Below are positions 1 through 8,824 of a stretch of 64,000 nucleotides of DNA, one piece after another. Position 1 is the stretch's first letter. Each line of letters opens with the position of its first letter. The DNA comes from Seramator thermalis (lineage in GTDB: Bacteria; Bacteroidota; Bacteroidia; Bacteroidales; Dysgonomonadaceae), in NCBI RefSeq assembly GCF_004138125.1, contig NZ_RXHS01000002.1, positions 1 through 64,000 of the forward strand, read 5' to 3'. Below the pieces are notes generated by a model. It saw only the letters and a program-made list of their open reading frames with translations, did not search any database and was not told where the DNA came from. A program made the position numbers and the translations under genes.

Positions 1-9
1 AGAGAAATC

Positions 10-31
10 TAATAATACGCTAATAATACGC
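10..31. repeat. 11-bp tandem repeat (two copies)
   Basis: Two perfect adjacent copies of TAATAATACGC lie at 10-20 and 21-31, followed by a partial third (TAAC). They sit in the noncoding stretch 1-146 downstream of the mgsA stop. I see no gene or clear hairpin in the rest of that stretch. Confidence 0.6.
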
Positions 32-146
32 TAACGATTACCGGTAAAGTTTGGAATCTCTGCACCAAGATTATAAACGCCAAAGTTTATTAGGAATAAA
101 TCAAGGGGTATTTAATCGGGTGCTTACTATTTAATCAAAGAAGCCG

Positions 147-632
147 TTAAATATCGCTTTCCGAAACATTGTTCAAGAACGAATAAGCCTTTCTGTCAAA
201 TCTTTCGTAACGAGGAGGTGTCGGTACATACGAGTCGTCGTCCCACAATGTGCTGGTGATCATCAGATCGGCACTATAGCGATTGCATGCAATGGGCACA
301 TTGTGAATGCGACATTGCCGCAACAGCATCATGATGTCGGCCTCATGTGGCTGAGGATTCAAATCGTCGATGAGAAAAACAGCCAGATTGATTTCTTTGC
401 GGACAACCATTGCGGCTATTTCTGCATCTCCACCCATAGGTCCCGAATTCATGCACGTGATGTCGGGTTCGATTCCTTCGTTTAATAAGGCGCGTTTCAC
501 CAGGGATCCGGTAGTTCCGGTACAAACCAAGTGGTGGTGTGATAAAAATTCGGAGTTGTAAACTACCCAATCCACCATGTCGGCTTTCCTCCGATCGTGT
601 GCTACGAGAGCGATAGTTAATTTTTTATTCAT
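147..632 (-). CDS. mgsA: Methylglyoxal synthase
   Basis: Converts dihydroxyacetone phosphate to methylglyoxal and phosphate in the cytosol, a bypass of lower glycolysis under phosphate limitation. The 161-residue protein has the family length and its motifs: HDRRK near residues 12-16, the phosphate-binding GTTG near 39-42, and SGPMGGD near 63-69, whose Asp69 matches the catalytic aspartate. The C-terminal half contains PHEADIMMLLRQCRIHNVPI, typical of the family's subunit interface. The gene starts 15 nt after the stop of the phosphohexomutase gene, so the two are probably cotranscribed. The function is assigned from family motifs. Confidence 0.93.
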   Translation of the reverse strand: MNKKLTIALVAHDRRKADMVDWVVYNSEFLSHHHLVCTGTTGSLVKRALLNEGIEPDITCMNSGPMGGDAEIAAMVVRKEINLAVFLIDDLNPQPHEADIMMLLRQCRIHNVPIACNRYSADLMITSTLWDDDSYVPTPPRYERFDRKAYSFLNNVSESDI

Positions 633-647
633 TGGATACTGTTTGTT

Positions 648-2396
648 TTAAATTCCTAACTCTTTTCTGATAGCTCCTATTTTGGCGTTTGCACGCTCTT
701 CGGCCACTGCGATTTCATCACGTGATTTTACTATATCGTGAACTTCGATGTAAAATTTAATCTTTGGTTCGGTTCCGGATGGACGTATCGAAAGTTTGGT
801 TCCATCTTCGGTGAAATATTGCAAAACGTTTGATGTGGTAGGCATTTCGAGTGAAATATGTTCGTTGCGAACAAAATCTATTCCTTCAAGTTTTGCAAAA
901 TCCTTCATCAAAGTAACCTGCGATCCGGCCAATGTTTTTACAGGATTATTCCGAAAATTTTTCATCATGGCTTCTATTTCATCTGCGCCTTCTTTTCCTT
1001 TTCTTACGAGCGATACACTTACTTCTTTGGAATAGCCGTATTCCACGTAAATATCCTGCAATAATTGATACATCGTTTTACCCTGATCTTTGGCCCAAGC
1101 AGCTACTTCGGCAAATAGACAGCAAGCCGATATCGAATCTTTGTCGCGAACAAAATCGCCTGCCAAAAATCCATAGCTTTCTTCGCCTCCGCCGATGTAT
1201 TGTTTTATCCCTTCGTTTTTGCGAATGACGTCAGCAATCCATTTAAACCCGGTGTAGCAATCGTAAATTTCCACTCCGTTGCGCTTAGCTATTGTGGCTG
1301 CAAGTTCTGTGGTTACGATCGTTTTCACGGCGTAATCTTTCGACGATAACTTGTTGAGTTGGCGTCGCCGTGTAATCAGGTAATATACAAGAATGAGCAG
1401 CGTCTGATTGCCATTGACGAGAATAAAGTTGCCTTCGGCATCGCGTATTGCGGTTCCTATACGATCGGCATCGGGATCGGTTGCCATAATAATATCCGCA
1501 TCTGTTTCTATGCCTTTTTTAATTGCCAAATCGAGGGCGGCAGGTTCTTCGGGATTGGGTGAGATGACAGTCGGAAAATCGCCGCTGATTACATTCTGCT
1601 CCGGAACATCAATGATGTTCGAAAATCCAATAGCCTTCAATGCGTCGGGAACCATCGTGATGCCGGTACCATGAAGTGGAGTATATACGATTTTCAAATC
1701 TTTTTGATGTTCGATGGCTTCGGGGGAAAGAACCAGTTTTTTTACTTCATCGATGAACGCTTGGTCCATATCCTTGCCGAGTGTTTCGATCAGTTCTTTT
1801 TTGCCTGAAAATTTGATTTCGTCGTTCGATTTGATTCGATTTACTTCGGCGATGATTTGATGATCGTGAGGAGCCAATACCTGAGCACCGTCGTTCCAAT
1901 AGGCTTTGTAGCCGTTATACTCTTTCGGATTATGTGACGCGGTGATCATAATTCCGCTTTGACATCCCAGCTTTCGTATGGCGAAAGACACCTCGGGTGT
2001 AGGTCGCAAGCTTTCGAAAAGATAAACTTTAATGCCATTGGCGCTGAAAATATCGGCCGATATTTCGGCGAACTTACGGCTATTGTTTCGGCAATCGTGT
2101 CCGATAACCACTTTTATTTCGGGTTTGCTGGCGAATTCTTTTAGCAAATAATTAGCTAGTCCCTGTGTGGCTGCACCAACGGTATAAATATTCATCCGGT
2201 TGGTTCCTGCACCCATAATTCCGCGCAAACCGCCGGTTCCGAATTCCAAATCTTTATAAAATGCATCGATGAGGGTAGTCTTATCTTCGTCATCGAGCAT
2301 TTTCTGAACTTCGGCTTTCGTTTCGGCATCGTAGTTTCCGTTGAGCCATTCTTGAGCTCTTGCCGTAACGCGTGATAGCAATGTTTCGTTGTCCAT
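648..2396 (-). CDS. Phospho-sugar mutase (phosphoglucomutase/phosphomannomutase family)
   Basis: An alpha-D-phosphohexomutase that interconverts hexose 1-phosphates and 6-phosphates, probably glucose for glycogen, cell-wall and sugar-nucleotide supply. The 582 residues match the long PgcA/PGM2-like branch. Visible motifs in order are the phosphoserine loop TASHNPKEYNGYK (Ser near 153), the metal loop DPDADRIG (near 307), the sugar-binding GGEESYGF, and the C-terminal phosphate-binding loop RPSGTEPKIKFY. It lies 37 nt downstream of the C69 peptidase gene and 15 nt upstream of mgsA, all on the same strand, suggesting one operon. Glucose or mannose preference cannot be read from the motifs alone. 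Confidence 0.9.
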   Translation of the reverse strand: MDNETLLSRVTARAQEWLNGNYDAETKAEVQKMLDDEDKTTLIDAFYKDLEFGTGGLRGIMGAGTNRMNIYTVGAATQGLANYLLKEFASKPEIKVVIGHDCRNNSRKFAEISADIFSANGIKVYLFESLRPTPEVSFAIRKLGCQSGIMITASHNPKEYNGYKAYWNDGAQVLAPHDHQIIAEVNRIKSNDEIKFSGKKELIETLGKDMDQAFIDEVKKLVLSPEAIEHQKDLKIVYTPLHGTGITMVPDALKAIGFSNIIDVPEQNVISGDFPTVISPNPEEPAALDLAIKKGIETDADIIMATDPDADRIGTAIRDAEGNFILVNGNQTLLILVYYLITRRRQLNKLSSKDYAVKTIVTTELAATIAKRNGVEIYDCYTGFKWIADVIRKNEGIKQYIGGGEESYGFLAGDFVRDKDSISACCLFAEVAAWAKDQGKTMYQLLQDIYVEYGYSKEVSVSLVRKGKEGADEIEAMMKNFRNNPVKTLAGSQVTLMKDFAKLEGIDFVRNEHISLEMPTTSNVLQYFTEDGTKLSIRPSGTEPKIKFYIEVHDIVKSRDEIAVAEERANAKIGAIRKELGI

Positions 2397-2433
2397 AACT
2401 TTAAAAAGATTATAGTTGATTATTTCTTATGTC

Positions 2434-4080
2434 TTATTTTGTTGTTTCAGGTACCTTATAGCGGTCGCCCGTTTCTCTTATAACGGCTCGGCGATATTCT
2501 TCGGGGTAACCCGGTCGTGAGGGAAATTCGGGCAATCCGTGAGGATTTCTTTTAAATTTATCGTTTTCTTCTTTCTTTACCACTCCATCAATATATTTTA
2601 CGAGCAAGTATTCGCCAAGTTTTTTCCATTCCGATATACCGTTTGAGATTTGAGCGTTGGTATAATTGGTCAGATAATCAATGGATTCTGTCTCCGATTT
2701 TTTGTAAAGTTGCAAGGCCTCTTTTTCGATTTGAGGTTGTTGCTGACGAAAAGATTCTTCGAGCTTGCGTTGAACTTTTTCAACATCTTTAATCATATAA
2801 CTGTATTTGCCGTAAACCATGTTCGAAACCCAGTTGTGTATCCAAAAAGCCGAATTCCACGAGAAAGTGAGCAAATCGCCATTACCGACTCTCATTTCTT
2901 CGGCTACGGAAGTGTTTCCGCAGTAAACGGGATAATATACGTTTTGAGCGGCGTCGTCAACTCCGAACCACAAGATTCCGCCAATTTGGTTGGGCAGCCA
3001 CGATCGCATTTGTGCTACGAAAGAAAATCCGGTTTGCTGGGTTGCGATGGGGCGTTCGTTGAAATATTCGATCGAATCGACAGTCCACGTCAAAGGTGAC
3101 CACCGATACGGACACTGAAAAGGTCCGGCTCCAAGGTCGTTGCGCCAGTCGAGGTCGGTACCCTCATAATGATCACGCATGTAGGATTGTGCCTCTTCTA
3201 CAGAGATCAGCCGATCGGGTTTGATGTAGAGGGGCATGGGTTCTGTGGTTTCTCCTTTGGCATATGAAACATACTGTGCCATGTCTTTATTCACATGATT
3301 GAAAAACGACCACACGCGCGCTTCGCAAAATCGTTGTGCGCCGAAATCGAGTGGTGCGTATGCACGTGAAAAACTGAAATCGCTGTCGTTACCGTCGAAA
3401 TAACCTTTTTCGCGAGCGAAAGAGATGACATCGGGAGAGTAAAGACAGTTTTGAGGATCGTTGAGCGGAAACTGCTGAATGCGTGCCTGGTTGGCATGTG
3501 CTGAGACGCAGTCGTCGGGGATGCGGACGGCAACCCAAACCGCTCCTTTGTTTCCGGGCCCTTTCCCGATCATTTCCATGATCCATACTTCGTTGGGATC
3601 GGCTATCGAAAACGATTCGCCCGAACTGTAATAGCCGTATTGAGCAACCAGATCCGTCATCACTTTTATAGCTTCGCGAGCAGTTCTGGATCGTTGCAAT
3701 GCTATGTAAATCAAGCTGCCATAATCGATCATTGCGGTTGTGTCGACGAGCTCTTCGCGTCCGCCGAATGTGGTTTCTCCGATAGCTACCTGATATTCGT
3801 TAATATTCCCGATTACGTTGTATGTTTGTTGTACTTGATGGATTTCCCCCAGATATTTGCCCGTATCCCATTCATAAACTTTGAGCATTTCTCCCTCTCT
3901 ATGTGTCGAAGCAGGCCAATGATACAGTTCACCATAGAGTCCAAATGAATCGGCAGCATAAGAAATCATCGTTGAACCATCTTTTGAGGCCTTTTTGCCG
4001 ATTAAAAAATTGGTGCAGCTAAATGCTTGATTCGTACAAAATAAAATTGTAAAAAATGCGATAAGATTTTTTCGAGTCAT
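2434..4080 (-). CDS. C69-family dipeptidase (PepD-like, secreted)
   Basis: A cysteine-type peptidase of family C69 (U34), an Ntn-hydrolase that releases dipeptides or amino acids from short peptides. I start it at the ATG at 4080 because this gives a clean signal peptide (basic MTRK, then a hydrophobic stretch). A longer reading to 4110 would place ten polar residues in front. Right after the signal comes AFSCTNFLIGKKASKDGS. In this family that Cys becomes the N-terminal nucleophile after propeptide removal. The GSTMISYAADS region and the SFSIADPNEVWIMEMIGKGP segment are also typical. About 548 residues is normal for the family. It is probably periplasmic and may serve peptide catabolism in an asaccharolytic or mixed feeder. 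Confidence 0.85.
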   Translation of the reverse strand: MTRKNLIAFFTILFCTNQAFSCTNFLIGKKASKDGSTMISYAADSFGLYGELYHWPASTHREGEMLKVYEWDTGKYLGEIHQVQQTYNVIGNINEYQVAIGETTFGGREELVDTTAMIDYGSLIYIALQRSRTAREAIKVMTDLVAQYGYYSSGESFSIADPNEVWIMEMIGKGPGNKGAVWVAVRIPDDCVSAHANQARIQQFPLNDPQNCLYSPDVISFAREKGYFDGNDSDFSFSRAYAPLDFGAQRFCEARVWSFFNHVNKDMAQYVSYAKGETTEPMPLYIKPDRLISVEEAQSYMRDHYEGTDLDWRNDLGAGPFQCPYRWSPLTWTVDSIEYFNERPIATQQTGFSFVAQMRSWLPNQIGGILWFGVDDAAQNVYYPVYCGNTSVAEEMRVGNGDLLTFSWNSAFWIHNWVSNMVYGKYSYMIKDVEKVQRKLEESFRQQQPQIEKEALQLYKKSETESIDYLTNYTNAQISNGISEWKKLGEYLLVKYIDGVVKKEENDKFKRNPHGLPEFPSRPGYPEEYRRAVIRETGDRYKVPETTK

Positions 4081-4143
4081 ACATTCATTCAAATTGGTTT
4101 TTTGCAACAATTCGTAAAGGTACGTTTTTTTGATGTAATTTTA

Positions 4144-4151
4144 CAAATATA
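4144..4151 (-). promoter_or_regulatory. Candidate -7 box for the C69 peptidase gene
   Basis: The minus strand reads TATATTTG, a perfect match to the Bacteroidota -7 consensus TAnnTTTG, about 60 nt before the start codon at 4080. No TTTG is visible at the ideal -33 distance, so the call is tentative. Confidence 0.35.
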
Positions 4152-4205
4152 ACATCAATATCTTTATTTAATTGTCTGCAATTTCTGACGAGTGAAAAAT
4201 ATGAT

Positions 4206-4213
4206 TAATTTTG
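4206..4213 (+). promoter_or_regulatory. Candidate -7 box for the divic-like gene
   Basis: TAATTTTG matches TAnnTTTG, with a weaker TTTC 20 nt upstream in the -33 position. It lies 28 nt before the start at 4242, in the divergent region shared with the C69 peptidase gene. Confidence 0.4.
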
Positions 4214-4241
4214 TAGGATAACAAATATCACTACGTGACAA

Positions 4242-4544
4242 ATGGGGGAAAAAGAAACGAAAATGCGTTTTAGGTTGTTGGGAATGAATCACTATCAGTG
4301 GATAGTGATAGTGGTGTTGTTAGCTATGCTTTTTCTCTTTAGCGATAACAGTATTTTTAAAAGAATCGAGTATGATCGACAAATCAGAGATTTGAAATCG
4401 CAGATAGAATTTTACCGGGCGCAATCTGATACAAATCGGTTGAAATTGAATGAATTGCAATCCAATAAATACAATCTGGAAAAATTTGCACGCGAAAATT
4501 ATTTTATGAAAAAGGACAATGAAGAGGTTTTTATTATCGAATAA
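4242..4544 (+). CDS. Septum formation initiator (DivIC/FtsB-like)
   Basis: A small bitopic divisome protein. FtsB/DivIC proteins bridge the FtsL-FtsQ subcomplex to septal peptidoglycan synthesis. The 100 residues show the expected plan: a short cytoplasmic N-terminus, one membrane helix near residues 19-34 (IVIVVLLAMLFLF), then a periplasmic coiled coil from about 40 to 80 and the family tail KFARENYFMKKDNEEVFIIE. In this family the ARE(N/K)Y(F/G)M motif is the most recognisable. It is followed at 159 nt by a small membrane protein and then xerD. The order is consistent with a cell-division/chromosome-segregation cluster, though cotranscription is not shown. Confidence 0.82.
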   Translation: MGEKETKMRFRLLGMNHYQWIVIVVLLAMLFLFSDNSIFKRIEYDRQIRDLKSQIEFYRAQSDTNRLKLNELQSNKYNLEKFARENYFMKKDNEEVFIIE

Positions 4545-4702
4545 AATTTTTTTTTGGAAAAAGCAGCATTTTCATTTTAATAATTGCAGGTTTATCTCCG
4601 GATGCTTTGTTCCAAAATATTCCGTCTGTTTTTACGGGAGTATAAATTCATAGATACTGAATCTGTTAGTATTATTTTTAAATAGGTAAGATAAAAGAAT
4701 AG

Positions 4703-5062
4703 ATGTCAAAATCAAAGGAAATAATTTACGCCTTTTCGTGTGTGTTGATATTGGCTGCTGCTGCTATGTACATGGCTTTGCCTGAAGTTGCTACTTGGAT
4801 GATGGTTGTCGGCGTTGTTATTTTTTCTGCTGTCACGGCCAAAAATCCATATCCGGGCAAAAGTATCAGGGGCAAGCGTTTGTTTATGTTTCGGATATAT
4901 GCTTGCGTATTGATGGCTGTAGGAATCTATTTTATGTTTCGCCGGCAAAATATCTGGTTTTTAATGATGCTCATCGCATCGGTTTTTCTGATATATTCAG
5001 CTTTTTTGATGCCGCGGGTATGGGAGAAAGAGCAACTTGAACACACGGATAAAGAATCATAG
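4703..5062 (+). CDS. Small integral membrane protein of unknown function
   Basis: I do not recognise a characterised family. The 119 residues contain four hydrophobic stretches (about 8-25, 30-45, 62-79 and 83-102) and a basic loop near NPYPGKSIRGKR, with a charged C-terminal tail ending KEQLEHTDKES. The pattern predicts a four-helix inner-membrane protein. It ends 15 nt before xerD and is probably cotranscribed with it. Related small membrane proteins occur next to xerD in other Bacteroidales, to my recollection, but I cannot verify this here. No enzymatic motif is visible. Confidence 0.7.
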   Translation: MSKSKEIIYAFSCVLILAAAAMYMALPEVATWMMVVGVVIFSAVTAKNPYPGKSIRGKRLFMFRIYACVLMAVGIYFMFRRQNIWFLMMLIASVFLIYSAFLMPRVWEKEQLEHTDKES

Positions 5063-5077
5063 AATTCGATAGAAAAA

Positions 5078-5986
5078 ATGCCGGACAATAGGGTTGAAGA
5101 AAAATATAAAAGATATTTGCTGCTCGAAAAGGGATTGTCAAAAAATACCATCGAAGCATACATGACAGATTTGCATAAATTTTCGACCTACGTTGCACAA
5201 CACAATTTGTCTTATCGAGACATTTCGTATATACATCTCCAGGATTTTCTGTCTTCTCTTCACGATCAAAATATCTCGCCGAGGTCAGTTGCCCGAATTC
5301 TTTCAGGCGTAAAATCGTTTTTTAAGTTTATGCTACTTGATCAGTATATTGATCATGATCCGTCGGAACTACTCGATGCTCCCAAAATAGGATACAAACT
5401 ACCCCAAGTTTTGTCTGTCGAAGAAATCGATCGGATATTGAGCGTGATCGATGTTTCTACTGTCGAGGGTTCCCGAAATTATGCCATTATCGAAACGCTT
5501 TACAGTTGCGGGTTGCGTATTTCGGAACTCACATCACTCAAGTTTTCAAATTTGTATTTCGACGAAGGATTTATTCGTGTCGAAGGCAAAGGAAGTAAAC
5601 AACGTCTGGTACCTATCTCCGAAACCGCAATTCAAAAGATAAAAAATTATCTGCAGCATCGTCAATTGATAAATATCCGTAGGGGAAGCGAAGATGTATT
5701 ATTTGTAAGTACTCGCGGGCGATCAGCCGGATCGATGCTTTCGCGCTCGATGATATTTCAATTTATCAAAGAATATGCAGAGTTGGCGGGAATCAAGAAA
5801 GAAATAAGTCCGCATACATTTCGTCATTCATTTGCCACGCATTTGCTCGAAAGAGGGGCTAACATTCGGGTGATACAGGAAATGCTGGGTCACGAGAAAA
5901 TTACCACGACCGAAATCTATACACACATCGATCGGAATTTTTTGCGTCAGGAAATTATCGAACATCATCCTCGCAACCGAAAATAA
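5078..5986 (+). CDS. xerD: Site-specific tyrosine recombinase XerD
   Basis: Resolves chromosome dimers at dif together with XerC-like partners. The 302 residues fit the XerC/D length. An N-terminal SAM-like DNA-binding domain (about 1-95, LEKGLSKNTIEAYMTDLHKF) precedes the catalytic domain. The catalytic set is complete: Arg near 146 in YSCGLRISELT, Lys near 172 in EGKGSKQRLVP, His246-x-x-Arg249 in HTFRHSFATHLLERG, His in MLGHEKITTTEIYTH and the nucleophilic Tyr of that same block. The core location next to a DivIC-like gene favours the housekeeping XerD over a mobile-element integrase. A 209-nt gap to dnaN follows. Confidence 0.9.
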   Translation: MPDNRVEEKYKRYLLLEKGLSKNTIEAYMTDLHKFSTYVAQHNLSYRDISYIHLQDFLSSLHDQNISPRSVARILSGVKSFFKFMLLDQYIDHDPSELLDAPKIGYKLPQVLSVEEIDRILSVIDVSTVEGSRNYAIIETLYSCGLRISELTSLKFSNLYFDEGFIRVEGKGSKQRLVPISETAIQKIKNYLQHRQLINIRRGSEDVLFVSTRGRSAGSMLSRSMIFQFIKEYAELAGIKKEISPHTFRHSFATHLLERGANIRVIQEMLGHEKITTTEIYTHIDRNFLRQEIIEHHPRNRK

Positions 5987-6195
5987 GCTACATCTGCAAA
6001 AAAATCATTTTTCCTGCCTTCAATCTCCTTCAAAAAATTAGCCTGATTGGAGAAAATTACCTAAATTTGCTCAATTAATCATTTGCTGAAAATTAAGTTT
6101 TCCATTTACCAAATTATGTGTTTTTTAATATAGAGGAAAAATCTTTCTTTGGCATACATATCGTAGATCAAGAAAAATAATTAAAACATAATCGT

Positions 6196-7320
6196 ATGAA
6201 ATTTGTCGTATCAAGTTCCAACTTACTCAATCATTCGCAGGCAATCAGCAGGGTGATCAATTCGAAAAAGACCCTTTCTATCTTGGATTGTTTTTTACTG
6301 GAATTGAAAGGAAACGCATTGTCGTTGACGGCTGCAGATAACGAAAGCCGCCTTCAGACAACGATTGATGTTTCGAATGAAGGCAGCGATGGAAGTGTGG
6401 CTATTAATGCCAAAAACTTACTCGATCCGCTCCGTGAATTGCCGGATCAGCCATTGACTTTCGAGATAAACGATGACACATTGGAGGTAAATATTTTTTA
6501 CCACAACGGTAAATACAACTTTATAGGTTTGAAAAGTGAGGAATATCCTGAGCCTAAACAACTGAGCGATAATGTAATGACGTTTCGTATCAATGCACAG
6601 GATCTTTTCAATGGCATCAATCGAACGATTTTTGCTACGGCCGACGACGAATTACGACCGGTCATGAATGGTATCTTTTTTGATCTTACACCCGAGGGTC
6701 TGACCTTTGTGGGATCTGACGGCCACAAGTTGGTTCGATTTATTAATAAGGCTGTGAAAAGCGAAGGTCGATCTTCGTTCATTCTTTCCAAAAAACCGGC
6801 GAATCTGCTCAGGGCCCTGCTTCCACGCGAAACAGGCGAAATAGAAATACGATTTGACGAAGACCAGGCTTATGTTGTCATGCAGGATTATACCATGTTA
6901 TGCCGATTTACCGAAGGACGATATCCAAATTATAATTCGGTGATTCCCAAAAACAATCCCAATAGTGTTACCATCGATCGTTTGTCTTTACTGAATGCCC
7001 TAAAGCGCGTAGCCGTTTTTACTAATCCGGCTATTGGCCTGATCAAAATGCAATTCTCTGAAGACAGTATTGTGGTTTCGGCTCAAGATATCGATTTCCT
7101 TACTTCCGCCGAAGAAACAATTCCTTGCACTTATCACGGAAATGTGCTCAATATCGGATTTAAGGCTTTATTTTTGATTGATATACTCAACAACATCCCT
7201 TCGGCTGACGTTCGTATTGAGCTCTCTGATCCTTCGCGTGCAGGTGTCGTTTTTCCCGCCGAAAACGAAGAAAACGAAGATATGCTTGCATTGCTTATGC
7301 CCATGATGCTTAACGATTGA
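6196..7320 (+). CDS. dnaN: DNA polymerase III subunit beta (sliding clamp)
   Basis: The dimeric clamp that tethers replicative polymerase and many repair proteins to DNA. The 374-residue length and three repeated clamp domains (about 1-120, 125-245, 248-370) fit. Typical signatures are the N-terminal MKFVVSSSNLLNHSQAISRV, RPVMNGIFFDLTPEGLTFVGSDGHKL at the second-domain core, and the C-terminal LLMPMM where other clamps have the M-P-M-R motif. Its stop lies 26 nt before the chosen ATG of the downstream exonuclease gene, so the two are probably coupled. It is not next to dnaA here, which is common in Bacteroidota. Confidence 0.95.
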   Translation: MKFVVSSSNLLNHSQAISRVINSKKTLSILDCFLLELKGNALSLTAADNESRLQTTIDVSNEGSDGSVAINAKNLLDPLRELPDQPLTFEINDDTLEVNIFYHNGKYNFIGLKSEEYPEPKQLSDNVMTFRINAQDLFNGINRTIFATADDELRPVMNGIFFDLTPEGLTFVGSDGHKLVRFINKAVKSEGRSSFILSKKPANLLRALLPRETGEIEIRFDEDQAYVVMQDYTMLCRFTEGRYPNYNSVIPKNNPNSVTIDRLSLLNALKRVAVFTNPAIGLIKMQFSEDSIVVSAQDIDFLTSAEETIPCTYHGNVLNIGFKALFLIDILNNIPSADVRIELSDPSRAGVVFPAENEENEDMLALLMPMMLND

Positions 7321-7346
7321 TTGCCGAAGAAAAATTTTATCCACGA

Positions 7347-8117
7347 ATGAAATTGAATCTTAAAAATCCGTTGGTTTTTTTTGATCTCGAAACTACCGGT
7401 ATCAATATAACGAGAGACAGAATTGTAGAGATATCTTTCTTGAAAGTTTATCCGAACGGGAAGGAAGAAATTAAATCACGCAGAATAAATCCCGAAATGC
7501 CTATTCCTCCCGAAGCCACTGCTATTCATGGCATCTCCGACGAGGATGTAAAAGATTGCCCCACATTTAAGCAAATTGCCAAATCTTTGGCAGATCAATT
7601 AGAAGGTTGCGATTTGGCAGGTTTCAATTCGAGCCGTTTCGATGTGCCTCTGCTTGCAGAAGAGTTTTTGCGTGCCGGAATTGATTTCGATATGAGCAAG
7701 CGCAAGTTTGTGGATGTGCAAATTATTTTTCACAAAAAAGAACAACGTACGCTCGAGGCCGCTTACAGATTTTATTGCAATAAGGAGCTCGAAAATGCTC
7801 ACTCGGCCGAGGCCGATACCGTTGCAACATATGAGGTTCTGAAATCGCAACTCGATCGGTATCCCGATTTGGAAAATGATATCGAGAAGTTGTCCAACGA
7901 ATTTTCGAGCTTCAATAACAATGTCGATTTTGCCGGGAGAATCGTGCTCAACGAAAAAGGTATTGAAGTTTTTAATTTCGGAAAACACAAGGGTAAACCG
8001 GTTTCCGAAGTTTTCAAAAATGAACCCAGTTACTATTCATGGATTATGGATGGCGATTTTCCACTGAATACAAAACAGGTGGTTACGAAAATTCGTTTGC
8101 GCGAAATGAATAAATAG
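7347..8117 (+). CDS. DnaQ-like 3'-5' exonuclease
   Basis: A DEDD-superfamily exonuclease, either a polymerase III epsilon-like proofreader or a stand-alone repair exonuclease. I start it at the ATG at 7347. A TTG at 7317 is in frame but would overlap dnaN and add ten residues without motif content. The ExoI motif is FFDLETTGIN (Asp and Glu near 12-14), ExoII is LAGFNSSRFDVPLL (near 95-108), and ExoIII is the C-terminal part NAHSAEADTVATYEV with HxxxxD spacing. A C-terminal tail of about 80 residues contains FNFGKHKGKPVSEVF, resembling the DUF3820-type small domain found in related exonucleases. It lies in tandem with dnaN, which fits a replication or repair role. Confidence 0.85.
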   Translation: MKLNLKNPLVFFDLETTGINITRDRIVEISFLKVYPNGKEEIKSRRINPEMPIPPEATAIHGISDEDVKDCPTFKQIAKSLADQLEGCDLAGFNSSRFDVPLLAEEFLRAGIDFDMSKRKFVDVQIIFHKKEQRTLEAAYRFYCNKELENAHSAEADTVATYEVLKSQLDRYPDLENDIEKLSNEFSSFNNNVDFAGRIVLNEKGIEVFNFGKHKGKPVSEVFKNEPSYYSWIMDGDFPLNTKQVVTKIRLREMNK

Positions 8118-8138
8118 AGACTATCTTAAACCGATTGT

Positions 8139-8813
8139 ATGAAGTATTTTCAATGGCTGATAGTAATCGCGATGACCTTTGTTTTCACGGAATGTGGAAA
8201 AGGTAATGCCGAAAATGAGCACAAGACTAAAATGGATCCTATCGTCAGAGAACGCAAGGCTCGTTTTGTCGGAAACTACAATCGCGAATTCAACGATTTA
8301 CCTGATCTGCATTTGGAGGCCGCTATCCGCAACGGAATTGAACCATTGAAAAGTCGTGTTGATACTCTGCTGTTAAAGAACGATTTGGTGCGACTGCCTG
8401 TTGAACTCGAACTTTACAAAATGTACGATCTCAAACATTCCATCCCTTTTTTGGTTCCTTCGGCTGCAAGTTTGCTGATCGAAATTTCCCGAAATTTTCG
8501 CGATTCTCTTTATAGTAAGGATCTGCCGCTTTATCGATTGTATCTGACAAGCGTTACACGCACCGACGAGGATATTGCGGGTCTTACCAAAAAAAATATA
8601 AATGCTGTCGAAAACTCGTCGCATCGATATGGAACTACTTTCGATATTTCATGGAAGCGATTCGATCCCGTTGATCCGGATACGCTTCAATCATTACCTC
8701 CGGAGCGTTTGAAACTCGTCTTGGCACAGGTGCTTTTCGATTTGAGAAATCAGAATCGATGCTATGTGAAGCATGAGCGAAAACAAGCCTGTTTTCACAT
8801 TACAGTTCGTTAG
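8139..8813 (+). CDS. DUF5715-like lipoprotein with LAS-peptidase motifs
   Basis: A putative lipoprotein: after a short hydrophobic segment the sequence reads VFTECGKGN, with Cys near residue 19. The leader is close to a lipobox but T-E-C is atypical, so lipidation is uncertain. Near residue 162 it has SSHRYGTTFDISW, which fits the SxHxxGxxxD zinc-binding motif of LAS (VanY/MepA-type) D-Ala-D-Ala peptidases. The C-terminus has CFHI, where those enzymes carry a last zinc-binding His. Known of the family: DUF5715 is of unknown function. Inferred: a periplasmic peptidoglycan-trimming metallopeptidase. It sits 21 nt after the exonuclease gene and 11 nt before truA. Confidence 0.7.
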   Translation: MKYFQWLIVIAMTFVFTECGKGNAENEHKTKMDPIVRERKARFVGNYNREFNDLPDLHLEAAIRNGIEPLKSRVDTLLLKNDLVRLPVELELYKMYDLKHSIPFLVPSAASLLIEISRNFRDSLYSKDLPLYRLYLTSVTRTDEDIAGLTKKNINAVENSSHRYGTTFDISWKRFDPVDPDTLQSLPPERLKLVLAQVLFDLRNQNRCYVKHERKQACFHITVR

Positions 8814-8824
8814 TCGTTCATCCA

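Noticed and set aside
3990-4080. Lipoprotein lipobox in the C69 peptidase (AFSC)
   Set aside because: The residues before Cys do not fit the L-[ASTVI]-[GAS]-C form, and in this family that Cys is the catalytic nucleophile.
6062-6069. TAAATTTG as a dnaN promoter
   Set aside because: A good -7 box, but the nearest TTG upstream is only 12 nt away and the start codon is 127 nt downstream, so support is weak.
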